Positions 21,891-33,243 are shown, counted from the stretch's first letter. The stretch: 64,000 bases of DNA from Siphonodentalium dalli (GCA_032622095.1 CP136063.1:75679980-75743979); one strand, 5' to 3'. The notes: a model not told the origin generated them from the letters alone. A program made the numbers and translations.

Positions 21891-22718
21891 CTCGCAAGTT
21901 TCCACGTTATGTTTTGCAGACATTTTGTCGTAAAAAATGACATGGTGCCAGATTATGAACGGAAACATGCATATAAAATGTACCCCTACCACAGCTATAA
22001 CTACGTGAGAAGTAAAATATATGTAGTTCCACCCGCATGTAGCGATGCTACAGAAATTTGCATGTAAATAGCAAGCAATTTAATATCTCACAGGAATCAA
22101 TCATACAGGTGTTTGAAGGCAAATGGCAGTAGCCCCGTTACGCGCGGAACTACAGAAATGTTATTTCCCATTTTATTAGCTTCGATAAAGATGCATTTTA
22201 TATGAATGTTTCCGTTCATATTCATGCACCACATGTGTTTTTTTTACCACGAAAATTCACGAAATGCCTGCAAAACATACCATTCTGTGCGCGCACCCTT
22301 AACCGTATACACCACTTTTGTCGCCTAAAATGACATGGTCGACTTAGACGTTGTATAAAATAGATGAAACATATTAACTAATGTATTCGCACTAACAACA
22401 TGGCACTGTGTGGTTGACGGGGCAGCACTTTTTTTTTATTGCGGCTGCCTCCCTCGAGCCGTATAATTCATAAGATTGTTCGTGGTAAGGGCCATTTACT
22501 GGCACAATTAGCGAGTTGTTGGTGAAATATTCACGAATTTATCGACGGCTGTGATCCCAAGGGTAAAATAAGCGACGGTGATCGGTCCTTTATAGTATGT
22601 TCTGTTTAATACAAATAGCCTATACGCTATCATAATACGGAGCAATTCCCAATGTTGACGATGAAAATAGTGATATAATGGTTTCGTGGACAGAATTGGA
22701 TCGGTTGCGAAATGAACA
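21891..22718. other. No gene recognised
   Basis: No motif is supported. It may include the decayed 5' end of the following gene. Confidence 0.4.
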
Positions 22719-23218
22719 ATGCACTTTCCTTTGAGTGAATTCGTTCTTGCAATCAATTGGAGGCATGAACTGTTTAGTTATCCAAGTATTCAACCAGAAC
22801 AAAAGATAAAGGCACTACCAGCTAACTTTGATCATCGACGCTTTAGTAAAGTCGTTGAAGCTGAATTTGGGAATCAACCCGGAAGAAATTGGATAGAAGC
22901 TTTTGGTGTCATTTAACGCGAAAAAGCTTCAGGAACAACATATCCAAAATCCGCAAAAATCCACTCATGGGAATATTTAGGATCCAAGATCACTGCACTG
23001 GATTTAAGTCATATAACTTTTCTCCTGTTGAAACCTAACGGTGCCAACGTACACAGGGGACCTGTTAGTATATCCACATGTTGCTTAGTATGCCCCCCCT
23101 GGTGTTGGACGTTTTGTTTATAGCACACTCTTCAACGTGGGCGGCACGATCTGACAGATTATTTTAATGAGTCGAAATAACTACCGACGTACCTCTCAAT
23201 AAACAACTGAGATCTGGT
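22719..23218 (+). pseudogene. Possible N-terminal part of the decayed multicopy-family gene
   Basis: A 65-codon open stretch ends in RNWIEAFGVI and, after one stop codon, reads on in the same frame as REKASGTT. This is followed by SKITALDLSHITFLL in a shifted frame. The composition is protein-like (FDHRRFSKVVEAEFGNQPG), and the strand and position fit the gene that starts more clearly at 23219. I am not sure that it belongs to that gene. It could be a separate fragment. No start codon or promoter can be assigned. Confidence 0.4.
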
Positions 23219-23536
23219 GTGTCGCCATTTGATTTCACGACAGACTGTATTTTCTCCGGTACGCCTGCCACTATAGATCATCGACATCCAGACAAACCAG
23301 GGGAGAGGCAAATAACAACCCTCCCAATCCGGGACAATATCCTAAAATTATGTGACAAAGTGGGACCAAATGGGCATCTGAGGTACATGATCGGTTGTGT
23401 GGTTGCATAGACCCGACATCAGCAGAATATTCTACCACCTACGCTGTTAATCTGATTTCTAGAAGGGTAAAGGAAATCCAACATTGACCGATAAGGCTAA
23501 AAGTGGTAGGAAATCAGACCAGGGAATCCAGCAATA
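23219..23536 (+). pseudogene. Decayed gene of an uncharacterised multicopy family, segment 1
   Basis: The open stretch has DHRHPDKPGE, then TTLPIRDNILKLCDKVGPNG. After frame changes it gives SDF.KGKGNPTLTDKAKSG and GRKSDQGIQQY. From memory, this order (a Cys-containing head, an IRDNIL-like helix, then a GR.xDQGMQ-like block before a helical region) matches the start of long, uncharacterised proteins predicted in many copies in cnidarian and mollusc genomes. At least three frameshifts or stops are present, so it is not functional. It is cut at 23536 by a 2.2-kb element and continues at 25724. Confidence 0.65.
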
Positions 23537-25723
23537 TAGTTTGGTCGATAAAAGGTTTGACCTAGAAAAAATTTGGACTAAGTTGGTTTTTATTCCATTT
23601 TGAAGAGGAATATTTCCTCTACAACATATCCAAAATCCGCTAAAATCCGCTTTGAGCAAACTTTTTAACAGAGATTTTAAAAAATGCTCATTTTTCGACC
23701 TTGCGAAGTACGTTTTTCTACAATATCCCTCATCGGCGACACCAGAACGCATTAATCCTCCATCCGATATATACCAGTTTGTGTAAACGAGTATAGGGGG
23801 CGAATAGAGTGACAAGGACAGAAAACAATGCAATCGCGGCGATGAAATGGCTGTCAAAATGGCCGCAACTACAATCCATGCTACGATGATAGCAACATAT
23901 TGGATAACCCCCTATACGCGAAAATACACATTTGTAATTTACAATAATGTTGTTATATATCTTTAAAGGTACACATATAATTAAAACAGATCTATCTGAA
24001 TGATTTATCGATCACTGCTACGCACGTTAACCCAATGATTTACATTCGGGTTTTCTTATTAGAATACACCCAACAGTCGGACCAAAAACAGTTATTTTGG
24101 GCATGCAACACACGAAGTAATATTTTGTCACACAGTGCGTGGTAGTTTCCTTTTGGAATGATGATTAATTATTGAATGTAAAGCACAAACTGAAGAGCCC
24201 ACCCTATCTGTGTAAATACTAGTTATATTTCCAGAATTTTCAACACTCTCCGTGACAATAAACCATACACGTATGTCGTAATGCTGATTATACTGTCAAG
24301 AAACACTTATCTCTTCAACAGAATAGTACCATATCTCACTAGATCGAAGAGACTGTACGTCGTACATTTTATTTAGTACTAATTTTCATGGTGCTCCCAA
24401 ACCGGTTTCTTAGTAGACAATTATGTTCAAATTACTTCAATCGGCACTTTACAACATGAATATGTACCCCGCAATACACACTATTAGTTGTCAGTACCTT
24501 GTTGTTTGAAATTATGTTACCATTGCCACCCACATACTTGCGCTAAATATCAGGTCATCAGCGTTTACAGTTATTAGATCTGCGTTTACCATTCACTCAA
24601 TGTTGCTATTTATGGTTTTGTATGCAGCAGATATGTGTACCATTAGGGAGAATGGGTAAACGCGGCGATGCGGTTGCATAAAAGGTCGTACGTCTCGCGT
24701 ATATGTGGCCTTAGTGCATTTAAGTGCACATAATTTCCAGGTATAAAGACAGTCTCTGCCATAGAGTATGTAGGCAAATTGGGTTATGTTGAGAATTTAT
24801 TGAAGATAGTCTATTTCAATCCTTTGTATTTTGATAAATTGCGTTCATGGTATACCACCATGTATTTGTGTGATAAAAATGAAATATTCGTGTTTAATCA
24901 CTTGACCGGAGGCAACTATGACTACTATTTTAAGACACAGACAATAGGATCTACACATTTTACCTAGTACCATATGAATAGCTCTCATACTGTTCTATAG
25001 TAGTGAATTTTGACAGACTGTGTGTTGTAGATTCAAAAATAAATGATTATCGGTCACATTCGTGAGACTGTTTTCATTACATATATTTCTGCTGCTAGAA
25101 AAGGTCACACAATGAGTACATCCCTATTAGATCACATTTAACTGTTTTAATACACATATATTACACGATTCAAGATAAACAATACAGATAAAACTGCGTT
25201 ATTCTTGGCGCCCAAAAAGTTCACATTCAATCGTTGTATGAGACCTGGCTTTCGGTTGCTCTCTCGCGTGATACATTAGAGAGAATTCTTACATACTATT
25301 ATCAATAGCTCCCCTTATACTCAGAGCTCATTCTCCCTCGTATAATTCGACGGCCTGTTCGTTCTTGTATAACCAGCTATTCAATTTTCCGCAAATTGTA
25401 AATTTCTTTCGATTTTGTCCATTTTGGCGGCCATTTTGGACAGACATTCGACCGATATGGTTTACGACTAAGGATTGTTGTGTGGATTTTATTTTATTAC
25501 TAATTTGGTATTTGTTGGCGCACCTACCACCGAAATTCAGGATTGTTCTATACCAACTGCCATCATGGACGCCATCTTGTATTACAGAAAATGCTCAAAG
25601 CGGATTTTAGCGGATTTTGGATATGTTATAGAGGATATAGTCCTCTTCAAAATGGAATAGAAACCAACTTAGTCCAAATTTGTTCTAGGTTGACCCTAAA
25701 CTTTTAGTTTATCGACCAGACTA
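23537..25723. mobile_element. 2.2-kb TIR element inserted in the decayed gene
   Basis: The left end TAGTTTGGTCGATAAA (23537) and right end TTTATCGACCAGACTA (to 25723) are inverted. The TIRs extend about 120 bp (23537-23658 and 25593-25723) and include TTTGGACTAAGTTGGTTT and ATATCCAAAATCCGCTAAAA. The flanks are ATA on both sides, consistent with a TA (Tc1/mariner) or 3-bp duplication. The interior has no convincing transposase; short frames at 24779-24967 and 25365-25660 are unrecognised. It separates two parts of one gene, so it is younger than the gene copy. Confidence 0.8.
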
Positions 25724-28356
25724 ATAGATGAGGTGGCTTGTAGTTGGCATGAAACCGAAGCTGGTGCAGAATTATATACTATAATCATGACACAATGATT
25801 GAGTATGCGGGTGATTAGCATGTGTATAGTATAAAATGGCTCAAAGAGAAACTACAGGACCACTACGGGGAGTATATATATTTTCGCCGAAGTTGTATAG
25901 TGTGTTTTCGGAACAAGGCAAAGTTTATCATAAAAAAGTACTGTGATAAGAGAGATAGTATTGAACAGGAAACTGAAAGGATAATGTTGACAGCAGCAAT
26001 GATATTACGAGTAGAAACTAATTCACACCCAACCAGTGAATATATATCTTCCATTGATCGGGGTCGATAGCGGATTTCACATTATATCATATAATTTATA
26101 TGCACACGCTGTTAAATGTTCTGATTCCATCCGATTTGAAGATTGGACGGCAATCTCACACGACTTCCCCGTCGAGTAAATTTTAAGATAAATAGCATTG
26201 GACACTCAATAATTAAATCTGCTAGACCGCGATCTGTTATAACACCAACACTCTTTGGTGTGGATGTAGAGATGGATCACGTGTTTGGTTCCAAATGGTT
26301 GGTGAATGAGTTATCTTGGCTGGGGTACTACATGAAGTAGAAAGATACAAATAGTCTGTCATACAAACCGAACGTCCTGGCGATATTCTAGCCTACTATT
26401 TTCTCGGAACATTTACGATATGGGTGTACAAAAGATCAAACACAGCTTAGCCCCAGTCCACGTACTATTAACAGGTGCCAGGTAACATCTTGGTGAGATA
26501 GTTGGAGGTAAAGGAGTCCAGATATGCCATTATGTTTTATTCTTCATTGTCTTACAAACCTTTGCTTTAACTGATCACTCCACACACACATTGCCCCCAG
26601 ACCTCAACACTGATCTATTTTGGCATTCGGGGTGGTTTGTGAACCAAAGAATCGGGCAAATTTGTCGGCTTCATCCAAAATATTATGACTGATGACCAGA
26701 AGTGCCCAACACAGTCTGATGTTCTGTTTTTGCCGATTATGTATTTGGATCCTTCCGATGAGGACTGTATATATTCAACTCTCATTTATGTTGAGGGTCA
26801 AGCGACCAAACTAAACATCCCGACGCCATGTATAACATTTGATCAGCCGTTGTGGATAAAGGCCGTGCATATTATAATGACCAAGTCCACGGCCATATGG
26901 CTTTCATACCATTATGAGTTTCATTTGGAGTATCGGCTCACTAATGAAGGTTTCGGGTTTGGAAGATGCTCTGGAGAATGTGTATGGTCATAAAGCAGTT
27001 ATACGTGATTTCTGGGAAGGCAATATCAAGTGCAATGCGTGGACATTTCTTAACTGATGCTGCTCTTACTAATAAGCTGATATCAGGCATTGTACCATCT
27101 ATCTATCAAGTATAAGTCCGGCGAGCCCATGGGGTGGCCGAGTAGTGCAGAATAAGAAAGTGCTCAATGCTTCACCAGATGCTACAGAAACTGTTAATCA
27201 GTCTGACGAAAACCCCAATTCCTAGAATCGAGAAGGTTGAGATGAACGCAATAAGTGATTTATACAAAGACATTGAAAGTATAGTAATTCATGCAACTGC
27301 TGTGTCTGAGTCTCAACCAAGAAGATATCAATCGTTGCTTATTGAGAAATCTCCGACAGCAAAGTTATGGGTTCAGTATATGGAATATGTGCAAACGTTT
27401 CATTAGAGCAAAGAGGACAGGAAATTAGAGTCTGCATCTCGCTACTGTGAGGCAAATGCTCAATCTATTTGTCGCAACCGGTCACGCCAAATGCCAAGAG
27501 CTGTCGACTTTATCTCCAGCAAATGTTGGATCTACATAATAAGCACCCTTGGCTCTACAATTGTTTCGCCAAAAATGGGTTTCATGCTGTACGTAGGAGA
27601 AATAGATTATGGGCAGTATTGTCAACATATCTCACAATAGAACAAGTCCGTACTACTATAAGTATGCGTTCTACCAAAAAGCAGAGGAGGGCTTACATGA
27701 GGTAGAGGAATGTCCGAATATGTCCGAATGTAGTTGATATATACCATGCATAGGTGTGCCGAGATTCATAATACCTTGACATAATTAACCAAACTTAGAC
27801 ACACCACCACGCTGAGTTCGGCGCATGTAGGAGCAAACGTGACTCTGATGATCTTATAAGCATACAAACGTTGGTTTGACGAACATGAGCCTATTGATTT
27901 GAGTGAAGTAAACTACGATCCGTGTCGTCTGGGTTAACATATAGTGATATGAACGGTGTTAACTGTATTGATTCTGAACATGTCGGTTGCGAGATCCACA
28001 CCAACCTCCACAGCATGAGTATCACAGATGCCTCAATCGAGAGGAAGGATCAAATAAAATCTGTTGACCATTTGTATCCTAGGATCAGAGTCGAGAATCA
28101 TCGAATGTAATTTAACCCAACTGTGCTATTCTCATGATTAATGGCAATTGCACAACGCGAGGAAGACATGGCTAATTTTGTTTTCATACGAACGTCATGA
28201 CAACAATACCAACATCACTATCCAGGGATCATGCGACGAGGAAACCTATAAAAGCCCAAACTAGCTAAAGCGTTGACTGATTCTGTCCCGGGTTGTGATT
28301 TGCCGGAGCAAGCCATCTCTATTATCGATGGTGATGTTCTTCTTCAGAGGATGCGG
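25724..28356 (+). pseudogene. Decayed gene of the multicopy family, segment 2 (main body)
   Basis: Protein-like blocks follow the expected order with frameshifts between them: DEVACSWHETEAGAELYT (25727), IKWLKEKLQDHYGEYIYF (25822), RPRSVITPTLFG with MDHVFGSKWLVNELSWLGY (about 26220-26330), PDLNTDLFWHSGWF (about 26600), and PTPCITFDQPLWIKAVHI (26685-26993). Then come GSGLEDALENVYGHKAV (about 26950), SPTAKLWVQYMEYVQ (27167-27406), AKSCRLYLQQMLDLHNKHPW (27469), KRWFDEHEPIDLSEV (about 27870), SITDASIERKDQIKSVDHLY (27922-28110) and IIDGDVLLQRM (about 28325). I recognise these from memory as one co-linear family of unknown function. Numerous stops and shifts show it is dead. Insertion of a T1 element at a TTAA ends the segment. 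Confidence 0.8.
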
Positions 28357-28882
28357 TTAAAGATACGGGAGGCGTTGGCGGTGGGCATGCTGTTAAAATA
28401 TTCACCTCGGTAAAAAACCGTCATAAACAGAAACAAATAGTAAAACATAGATATACTTTGTTCTTATACAATCAAAAATATGGCATAAACAGTATGTTAT
28501 TGTCAAATGTTTTTCCTTTATGTAAACAAAAGCAAAAAAACGTTACAGCACCTGGCTTTTGTTTAGATCCGGATATGGTGAACATAAAGATATATATTTG
28601 TTACTGTTTTCCGGATATGGAAATAATAAAGAGCGTTTCTATGATTAGTGTGTGATTAACCAATATAATTGCGCTGTGTTATGTAAATAGAAGCAAAGCT
28701 TCTGTAACACGAGCAGGTTCTTGTTTACGTACACCATCGTACGTCTTGGCGACAATATCCTATTTACGCGCTGATTATGTTTGGCGTATGAACAAAACTA
28801 TATATATCTTAATATTCCTTCCGTTGATGGCGATTTGAACAAATATGAATATTTCTGCAACGAACGCCGCCCGTCCCTTTAA
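28357..28882 (+). mobile_element. TTAA element family T1, copy 3 (long subfamily) in the decayed gene
   Basis: TTAA at 28357-28360 and 28879-28882. Ends AGATACGGGAGGCG / CGCCGCCCGTCCCT. It is about 25 bp longer than the copies at 4775 and 13675, and shares extra bases (GTTTAGATCCGGATATGG, TTACTGTTTTCCGGATATGG) with the copy at 48289, defining a subfamily. Confidence 0.9.
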
Positions 28883-28930
28883 GTGGCAAAAAATATGCAC
28901 ATGCCGAGAAGTATCTAACCAATATGTTAA
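28883..28930 (+). pseudogene. Decayed gene, short island between two TTAA insertions
   Basis: Sixteen codons read KWQKICTCREVSNQYVK, the next part of the same protein, trapped between element T1 (ends 28882) and the T7/T1 block (starts 28927). The island keeps the reading frame that is taken up again at 29790. Confidence 0.75.
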
Positions 28931-29285
28931 AGTGATGTGAAACACTCCGGTAGAGTCACCAAATAGAAGTGGAGAATAATCTTGCTCAAAGTAGTAATTT
29001 TTACAGATATTATATCCAAATTGACAACACAGGCATTCATTCTTATATGTTAATTAAATGCAGTGACGCTCGGTGGCGAAATTGTTTTCGTTAGTTTATC
29101 ACCGATAGATGCGTCCCGAATCGAGTAGTAAATATTTACAATTGACGATGTTTTCGGACGATAGTACGGTTGATTTGCTTAAAATTTTCAGCTATGTGAG
29201 TAGAATGTTCCATTCATCAAGTTGGCATAGCGCCTGAATACTTATCAGTTTCATGCACCTGAACAAGTACATAATATATCTTTAA
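28927..29285 (+). mobile_element. Repeat T7, copy 3, inserted in the decayed gene
   Basis: Starts TTAAAGTGATGTGAAACACTCC at a TTAA and runs to the TTAA shared with the next element. Only the first 110 bp match the other T7 copies. The remainder (about 29040-29281) is unmatched here. Because gene sequence resumes at 29790, all of it must be inserted. Confidence 0.65.
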
Positions 29286-29789
29286 AGGCACGGTTGGCCT
29301 TAGTTGTCGAAAATATTCACATTTGTTCCAAACACCGTAAACAGACAAACATTAAAACGCATATACATGTAGTTTCGTTCATATATACCATGACCATCGC
29401 GTAAACAGCATGTTATCATAAAGACTTACTATATTTTACATAAGCAAGAGCCTGATTGTGTTACAGAAGACAACACAGTGTCACTGGCTAATCACACACA
29501 AATGATATAAACGCTCTTTATTAGTTCCATATCAGGAATTCAGCAACAATGAACGCTCTTTATGTTTACCATCATAATATAAACAAACACCAGAAAAGTA
29601 ACTTTTTATGCTTTTGTTTACATAACAATGGTCAAACAAATGACAATAACATACTGTTTATGCGATATTTCTTATTTGTATACGGACAAAGTATGTCTAT
29701 ATTTTGACGTTCTTTCTGTTTGTGGCGGTTTTTGATGGGTGGAAATATTTTCACAGGATACCCACCGCCAAGGCCAACCGTACCTTTAA
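29282..29789 (-). mobile_element. TTAA element family T1, copy 4
   Basis: Minus-orientation copy: AGGCACGGTTGGCC at the left, GGCCAACCGTACCT at the right, TTAA at 29282-29285 and 29786-29789. It lies directly against T7, so the two share a TTAA. Confidence 0.9.
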
Positions 29790-30140
29790 GTATGTGCGAA
29801 CGAAAAATGGAGTTGGGTGAATTGTATTCGATGGCTACGGATATGGTCCGTCGACCAAAGACCACGAACACCTAAGGGAAACTGGGAAAACATGTGCAGA
29901 TAACCAACTCAAAGACCACACGGATGCCCATGTGAATCAAGAGACCTTTCTCTAAAACGAGAACATTAAGAGTCAGTTTATTGATTTGTCGAGTCAACTA
30001 CTCAGCGCCGATGGACAAACAGTACACAATAGTACACAGGAGACGCGGACACATTCACATTGGTAGTTGCCTCTGTCATTGAATACGCATCCCATTCGAA
30101 ACAAGTGAGTGCGGTTGCAAATGACACCGATATACTGCGT
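29790..30140 (+). pseudogene. Decayed gene, segment with PIN/XPG-like nuclease motifs
   Basis: One frame reads YVRTKNGVG, a stop, then IVFDGYGYGPSTKDHEHL, HVNQETFL and FIDLSSQLLSADGQTV. In the next frame it gives GDADTFTLVVASVIEYASHS and VSAVANDTDILR. The acidic positions in SADGQ, GDADT and ANDTDIL are arranged as in the PIN/XPG/FEN nuclease fold, where carboxylates bind two metal ions. That assignment is my inference from spacing and motif shape. There are two or three lesions in 350 bp. A T3 element cuts the segment immediately after the DTDIL strand. Confidence 0.75.
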
Positions 30141-30525
30141 TTAACCCTTTACCCAACAGAATGGCCCTGTGCCAATGCATTCTCTTATATATGCGAGTCG
30201 ACCATATATAAGAGAATGCATTGGCTTAACACATTAAAAATTATAAAATTGTTAAAGAATGTAAGAAAAAATGGTAAAAAGTGTTAAAAAAGATTTTTTT
30301 TAGGCCAATGCATTCTCTTATATATGCGAGGCGACCTATGGTCGACTCGCATATATAAGAGAATGCATTGGCACAGGGCATAACTGTAACTATCACAATG
30401 TGGTCAAGGAGCCGGTTCCAATGATATCCATATTTGTATGGTTCTATTGAGACAGACCGAAGATATTTTAGGCTGTTGAAGCTTTATTTGGCCGGTTTTG
30501 GCCGGTTTGTTGGGTAAAGGGTTAA
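30141..30525 (+). mobile_element. TTAA element family T3, copy 2, in the decayed gene
   Basis: TTAA-CCCTTTACCCAACA ... TGTTGGGTAAAGGG-TTAA. The first hairpin has lost its central loop (30166-30226) while the second (30305-30371) is whole. It otherwise matches the copy at 12325. Confidence 0.9.
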
Positions 30526-31152
30526 AGAGTACTCCACAGAATGTCAATGGATGTAATAATATACATAAAATGTCTTAGCTATTTGTGTATATTTGGACAT
30601 CAAATATGGCAGACGTGGACGGACATGTAAAAGAGGCAATACGCTATGGACAATTGGCGATATCGTGAATAAGGCGGGTTATGCCACAACAAAAACATTC
30701 TGTCTCTGCTTGCGTGGTTAGGTTGCGACACCACTTCTGCCATTATGTCGGCATGGTAAAACCGGTCTTACCAAGACATACCAAGAATATGCTGACTTAC
30801 AACTATGTTTTATAGTACATGCATTGATCCCTGTTTACCAATCTTGCCCGTATACGCATATTCCCAATTCGCGTCGTATCGCCTTGCATTTCAGCAATTG
30901 GTATGGGCATTGTCGCTATGACATCTGTTCGGGTGCAAACCCAATGATTGTAATCGTGCGCACGTCGACGCCACCGATTTCCAGACAGGGAACTATGTCT
31001 GACTTAATCACGGATTATTTCGATGGTAACTCAATAAACGATATTGGTTTTGTGCCAAGCTGATAACCTCGTTGACACATATTTGGTGTGCGGCAGACGG
31101 AAACAAGATTCCTTGGTGTGATATAAGTTTGACACATTCGTGTATGCACAGC
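30526..31152 (+). pseudogene. Decayed gene, C-terminal segment
   Basis: After the T3 element the frame gives LWTIGDIVNKAGYATTKTF and, one frame over, LAWLGCDTTSAI. This matches the GCD-type strand that follows the DTDIL motif in the family and in XPG-like nucleases (compare GCDY in FEN1). Further on, a weak YLVCGRRKQDSL (about 31080) may correspond to the helical tail. The usual proline-rich tail block is not found. The segment ends at the mariner-like MITE at 31153. Several frameshifts are present. Confidence 0.65.
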
Positions 31153-31342
31153 TACAGTAATGCCCTAATTAATCGACTCCATAAGGATTTAGTCGGAAAT
31201 ATGGCTTGTTGCCATTCATCGGAAAGCTCTCACTGAGAGCTTTCCGATGAATGGCAAAAGGCCATATTTCCGACTAAATCCTGAAAAATTACCCATAATT
31301 CTGCTGTGGTTATGGAGTCGATTAATTAGAGCATGACTGTAT
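31153..31342. mobile_element. mariner-like MITE F, copy 2
   Basis: TACAGTAATGCCCTAATTAA...TTAATTAGAGCATGACTGTA. This copy retains the central inverted core AAGCTCTC-ACT-GAGAGCTT. The flanking TAATGCCC bases repeat those at the copy at 19738. Confidence 0.75.
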
Positions 31343-31406
31343 AATGCCCTGCTATTAGCGGAACCGGCTGACTCAGAATGACATTGGTGCGTAGCAAAGA
31401 GTGCTA
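31343..31406. other. Short unassigned spacer between MITEs
   Basis: Not attributable to the decayed gene by eye. Confidence 0.3.
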
Positions 31407-31706
31407 TTAACCCTTGCTATACTAAATACTCATTGACGAGTAGTTCCCTTAGAAAATGTTCAGATTCCAAGTCAACATTTCCCACGAATGAATATGAATC
31501 ATTCTGCTTTTATATAGGAGATATAGCACAGTAGCAATGTTATATTTATTGCCTCCGAAACATGCCGAGCCGAGCTGGCCCTTGTATTATCTGTTTTTCT
31601 GTCTGTCGTCTGCTTTTATTACCCGAACACCATTCTAAATAAATAGTAGACCATTCCAATATATTATAATTGAGTGGGATAATCCATTTAGTAAAAAAAG
31701 GGTTAA
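31407..31706 (+). mobile_element. TTAA element family T4, copy 1
   Basis: TTAACCCTTGCTATACTAAA at the left; ATCCATTTAGTAAAAAAAGGG-TTAA at the right. Internal GTCGTCTGCTTTTATTACC and AATTGAGTGGGATAATCC. Other copies at 36740 and 43737. Ends TTAA-CCCTT are piggyBac-like. Confidence 0.8.
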
Positions 31707-31981
31707 AGTGACCCAGTGGCGGGAGCTGCGCTGGTGCAGCATTAAAGATAATGTGCCAGTGCATTCTCTTATATATGCTAGGCTAACATAGGGAGCCTCG
31801 CATATATTAGAGAATGCACTGGCTTACAAGGTCAAGGTAAATATATTGTTAGTCCCATGTATTTTCGTATATATGCGAGGCTGCCTATGAGAGACTCGCA
31901 TATATAAGAGAATGCATTGGCACAGGATCTTCAATGCTGCACCAGCTAAATTTCAGGAAGTTCCATTCATGGAAGGGTTAT
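31703..31981 (+). mobile_element. Hairpin-bearing element T9, abutting T4
   Basis: It shares the TTAA at 31703-31706. Arms GCGCTGGTGCAGCAT and ATGCTGCACCAGC; right terminus GGAAGGGTTA. It contains two T3-type hairpins (31757-31823 and 31853-31919). Hence T8, T9 and T3 share a hairpin module with different outer ends. Confidence 0.65.
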
Positions 31982-31999
31982 GGTTAGGTTTCAAATTAA

Positions 32000-32110
32000 A
32001 GGGGGTGGTCCAATCCGTATCTTGTTGGATTATAGCATAACGCGACCGTCTGGCCGACTAAGACGCGGTTGGTTCGAACCTCAGCTTTGGAATTAAACAA
32101 ATTAGACTTC
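32000..32110 (+). other. tRNA-like promoter block (possible SINE)
   Basis: A B-box-like GGTTCGAACC lies at about 32080 and a stem CGTCT/AGACG encloses GGCCGACTA. Upstream TAGCATAACGCG resembles an A-box. No acceptor stem could be closed, so it is not a functional tRNA. A decayed tRNA-derived SINE is possible. Confidence 0.25.
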
Positions 32111-32711
32111 AGTTTTATTGCATGGGATTTGTAGTATTTTTTCGCAATTGAATACAAATCATGCCATTAATATACTCTTGTCATATTCCACCAGTTACAA
32201 ACCTGGTAACTATTTATAACATCGAGCAAAATATCAAATATTATGTACTTAGTCAATACACATTCCCTCATAATGTATTCCACAGCACGCGAAGGGCTCA
32301 GTTCAAGATTGCATGATTTAAGCGACTTTTGTGAGCCAATTTCGCAATAATTCATGAATTGATTGACCCGGTGGAAATTGTATGATCGTAAACGATTCGA
32401 ATCAAAATTGGTCCACATAGGCTCCTAAATCATGTCATCTCCAGCTGGATCGACCTTCGCCTACATGTCACGTGAAAGCCAATATTAAGAATAGATATTA
32501 ACTAGGATTTATATCGCCGGAGTTATTTTATCGATGTTATAAAGTCCCCCGTCAAATATTTAAAATATTTTACATATGTATCTTATGCATAGTTTCATAA
32601 ATCGAGCCCCAAAATTAAGCCGAGTATACGTAGTATTTAGCTTTTATTACACACATATTTGTACGACATGAGGACAATGATCTATATGCCTGTCTCAAGC
32701 GTGAAACAAGG
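32111..32711. other. V repeat and unassigned sequence
   Basis: 32250-32405 is a V repeat (CCTCATAATGTATTCCAC, CAAGATTGCATGATTTAAGC, GACCCGGTGGAAATTG). No gene is seen. Confidence 0.45.
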
Positions 32712-33243
32712 AATCATCATCATCATCATCATCATCACCATCATTATCATCACCACCATCATCATCATCGTTATCATCATCATCGTTATCATCATCATCA
32801 TCATCATAATCATCATCATCATCATCATCATCACCACCACCATCACCACCACCATCATCATCACCATCATCATCATCATCATTACCATCATCATCATCAT
32901 CATCATAATCATCATCATCATCACCATCATCACTATCATCACCACCACCACCATCACCACCACCATCACCATCATCATCACCATCATCATCACCACCACC
33001 ATCTCCCCATCATCATCACCATCATCATCACTATAATCATCACCATCATCATCACCATCATCACCATCATCGTCACCACCATCATCGTCACCACCACCAT
33101 CACCACCATCATCGTCACCACCATCATCGTCAACATCAACATCATCATCATCACCACCAACATCACCACAACCATCATCGTCACCACCATCACCACCACC
33201 ATCACCACCATCATCGACACCACCACCGTCGTCACCACCACCA
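32712..33243. repeat. 530-bp CAT/CAC trinucleotide microsatellite
   Basis: ATC units with interspersed ACC, GTC and TAT units; the CAC content rises toward the right end. It produces long Ile/Thr, Met/Val and His/Ser polymers in translation that are not genes. Confidence 0.98.

Noticed and set aside
21484-22067. Several overlapping open frames of 115-172 codons on both strands
   Set aside because: They arise from the 22-bp minisatellite, which lacks stop codons in most frames. The repeated protein is the same unit over and over.
32000-32110. Functional tRNA gene
   Set aside because: A B-box-like stretch is present but no acceptor stem or 7-nt anticodon loop can be formed.
32659-33241. Long open frames of Ile/Thr, Met/Val and His-type polymers on both strands
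   Set aside because: They are translations of the CAT/CAC microsatellite and have no independent coding evidence.
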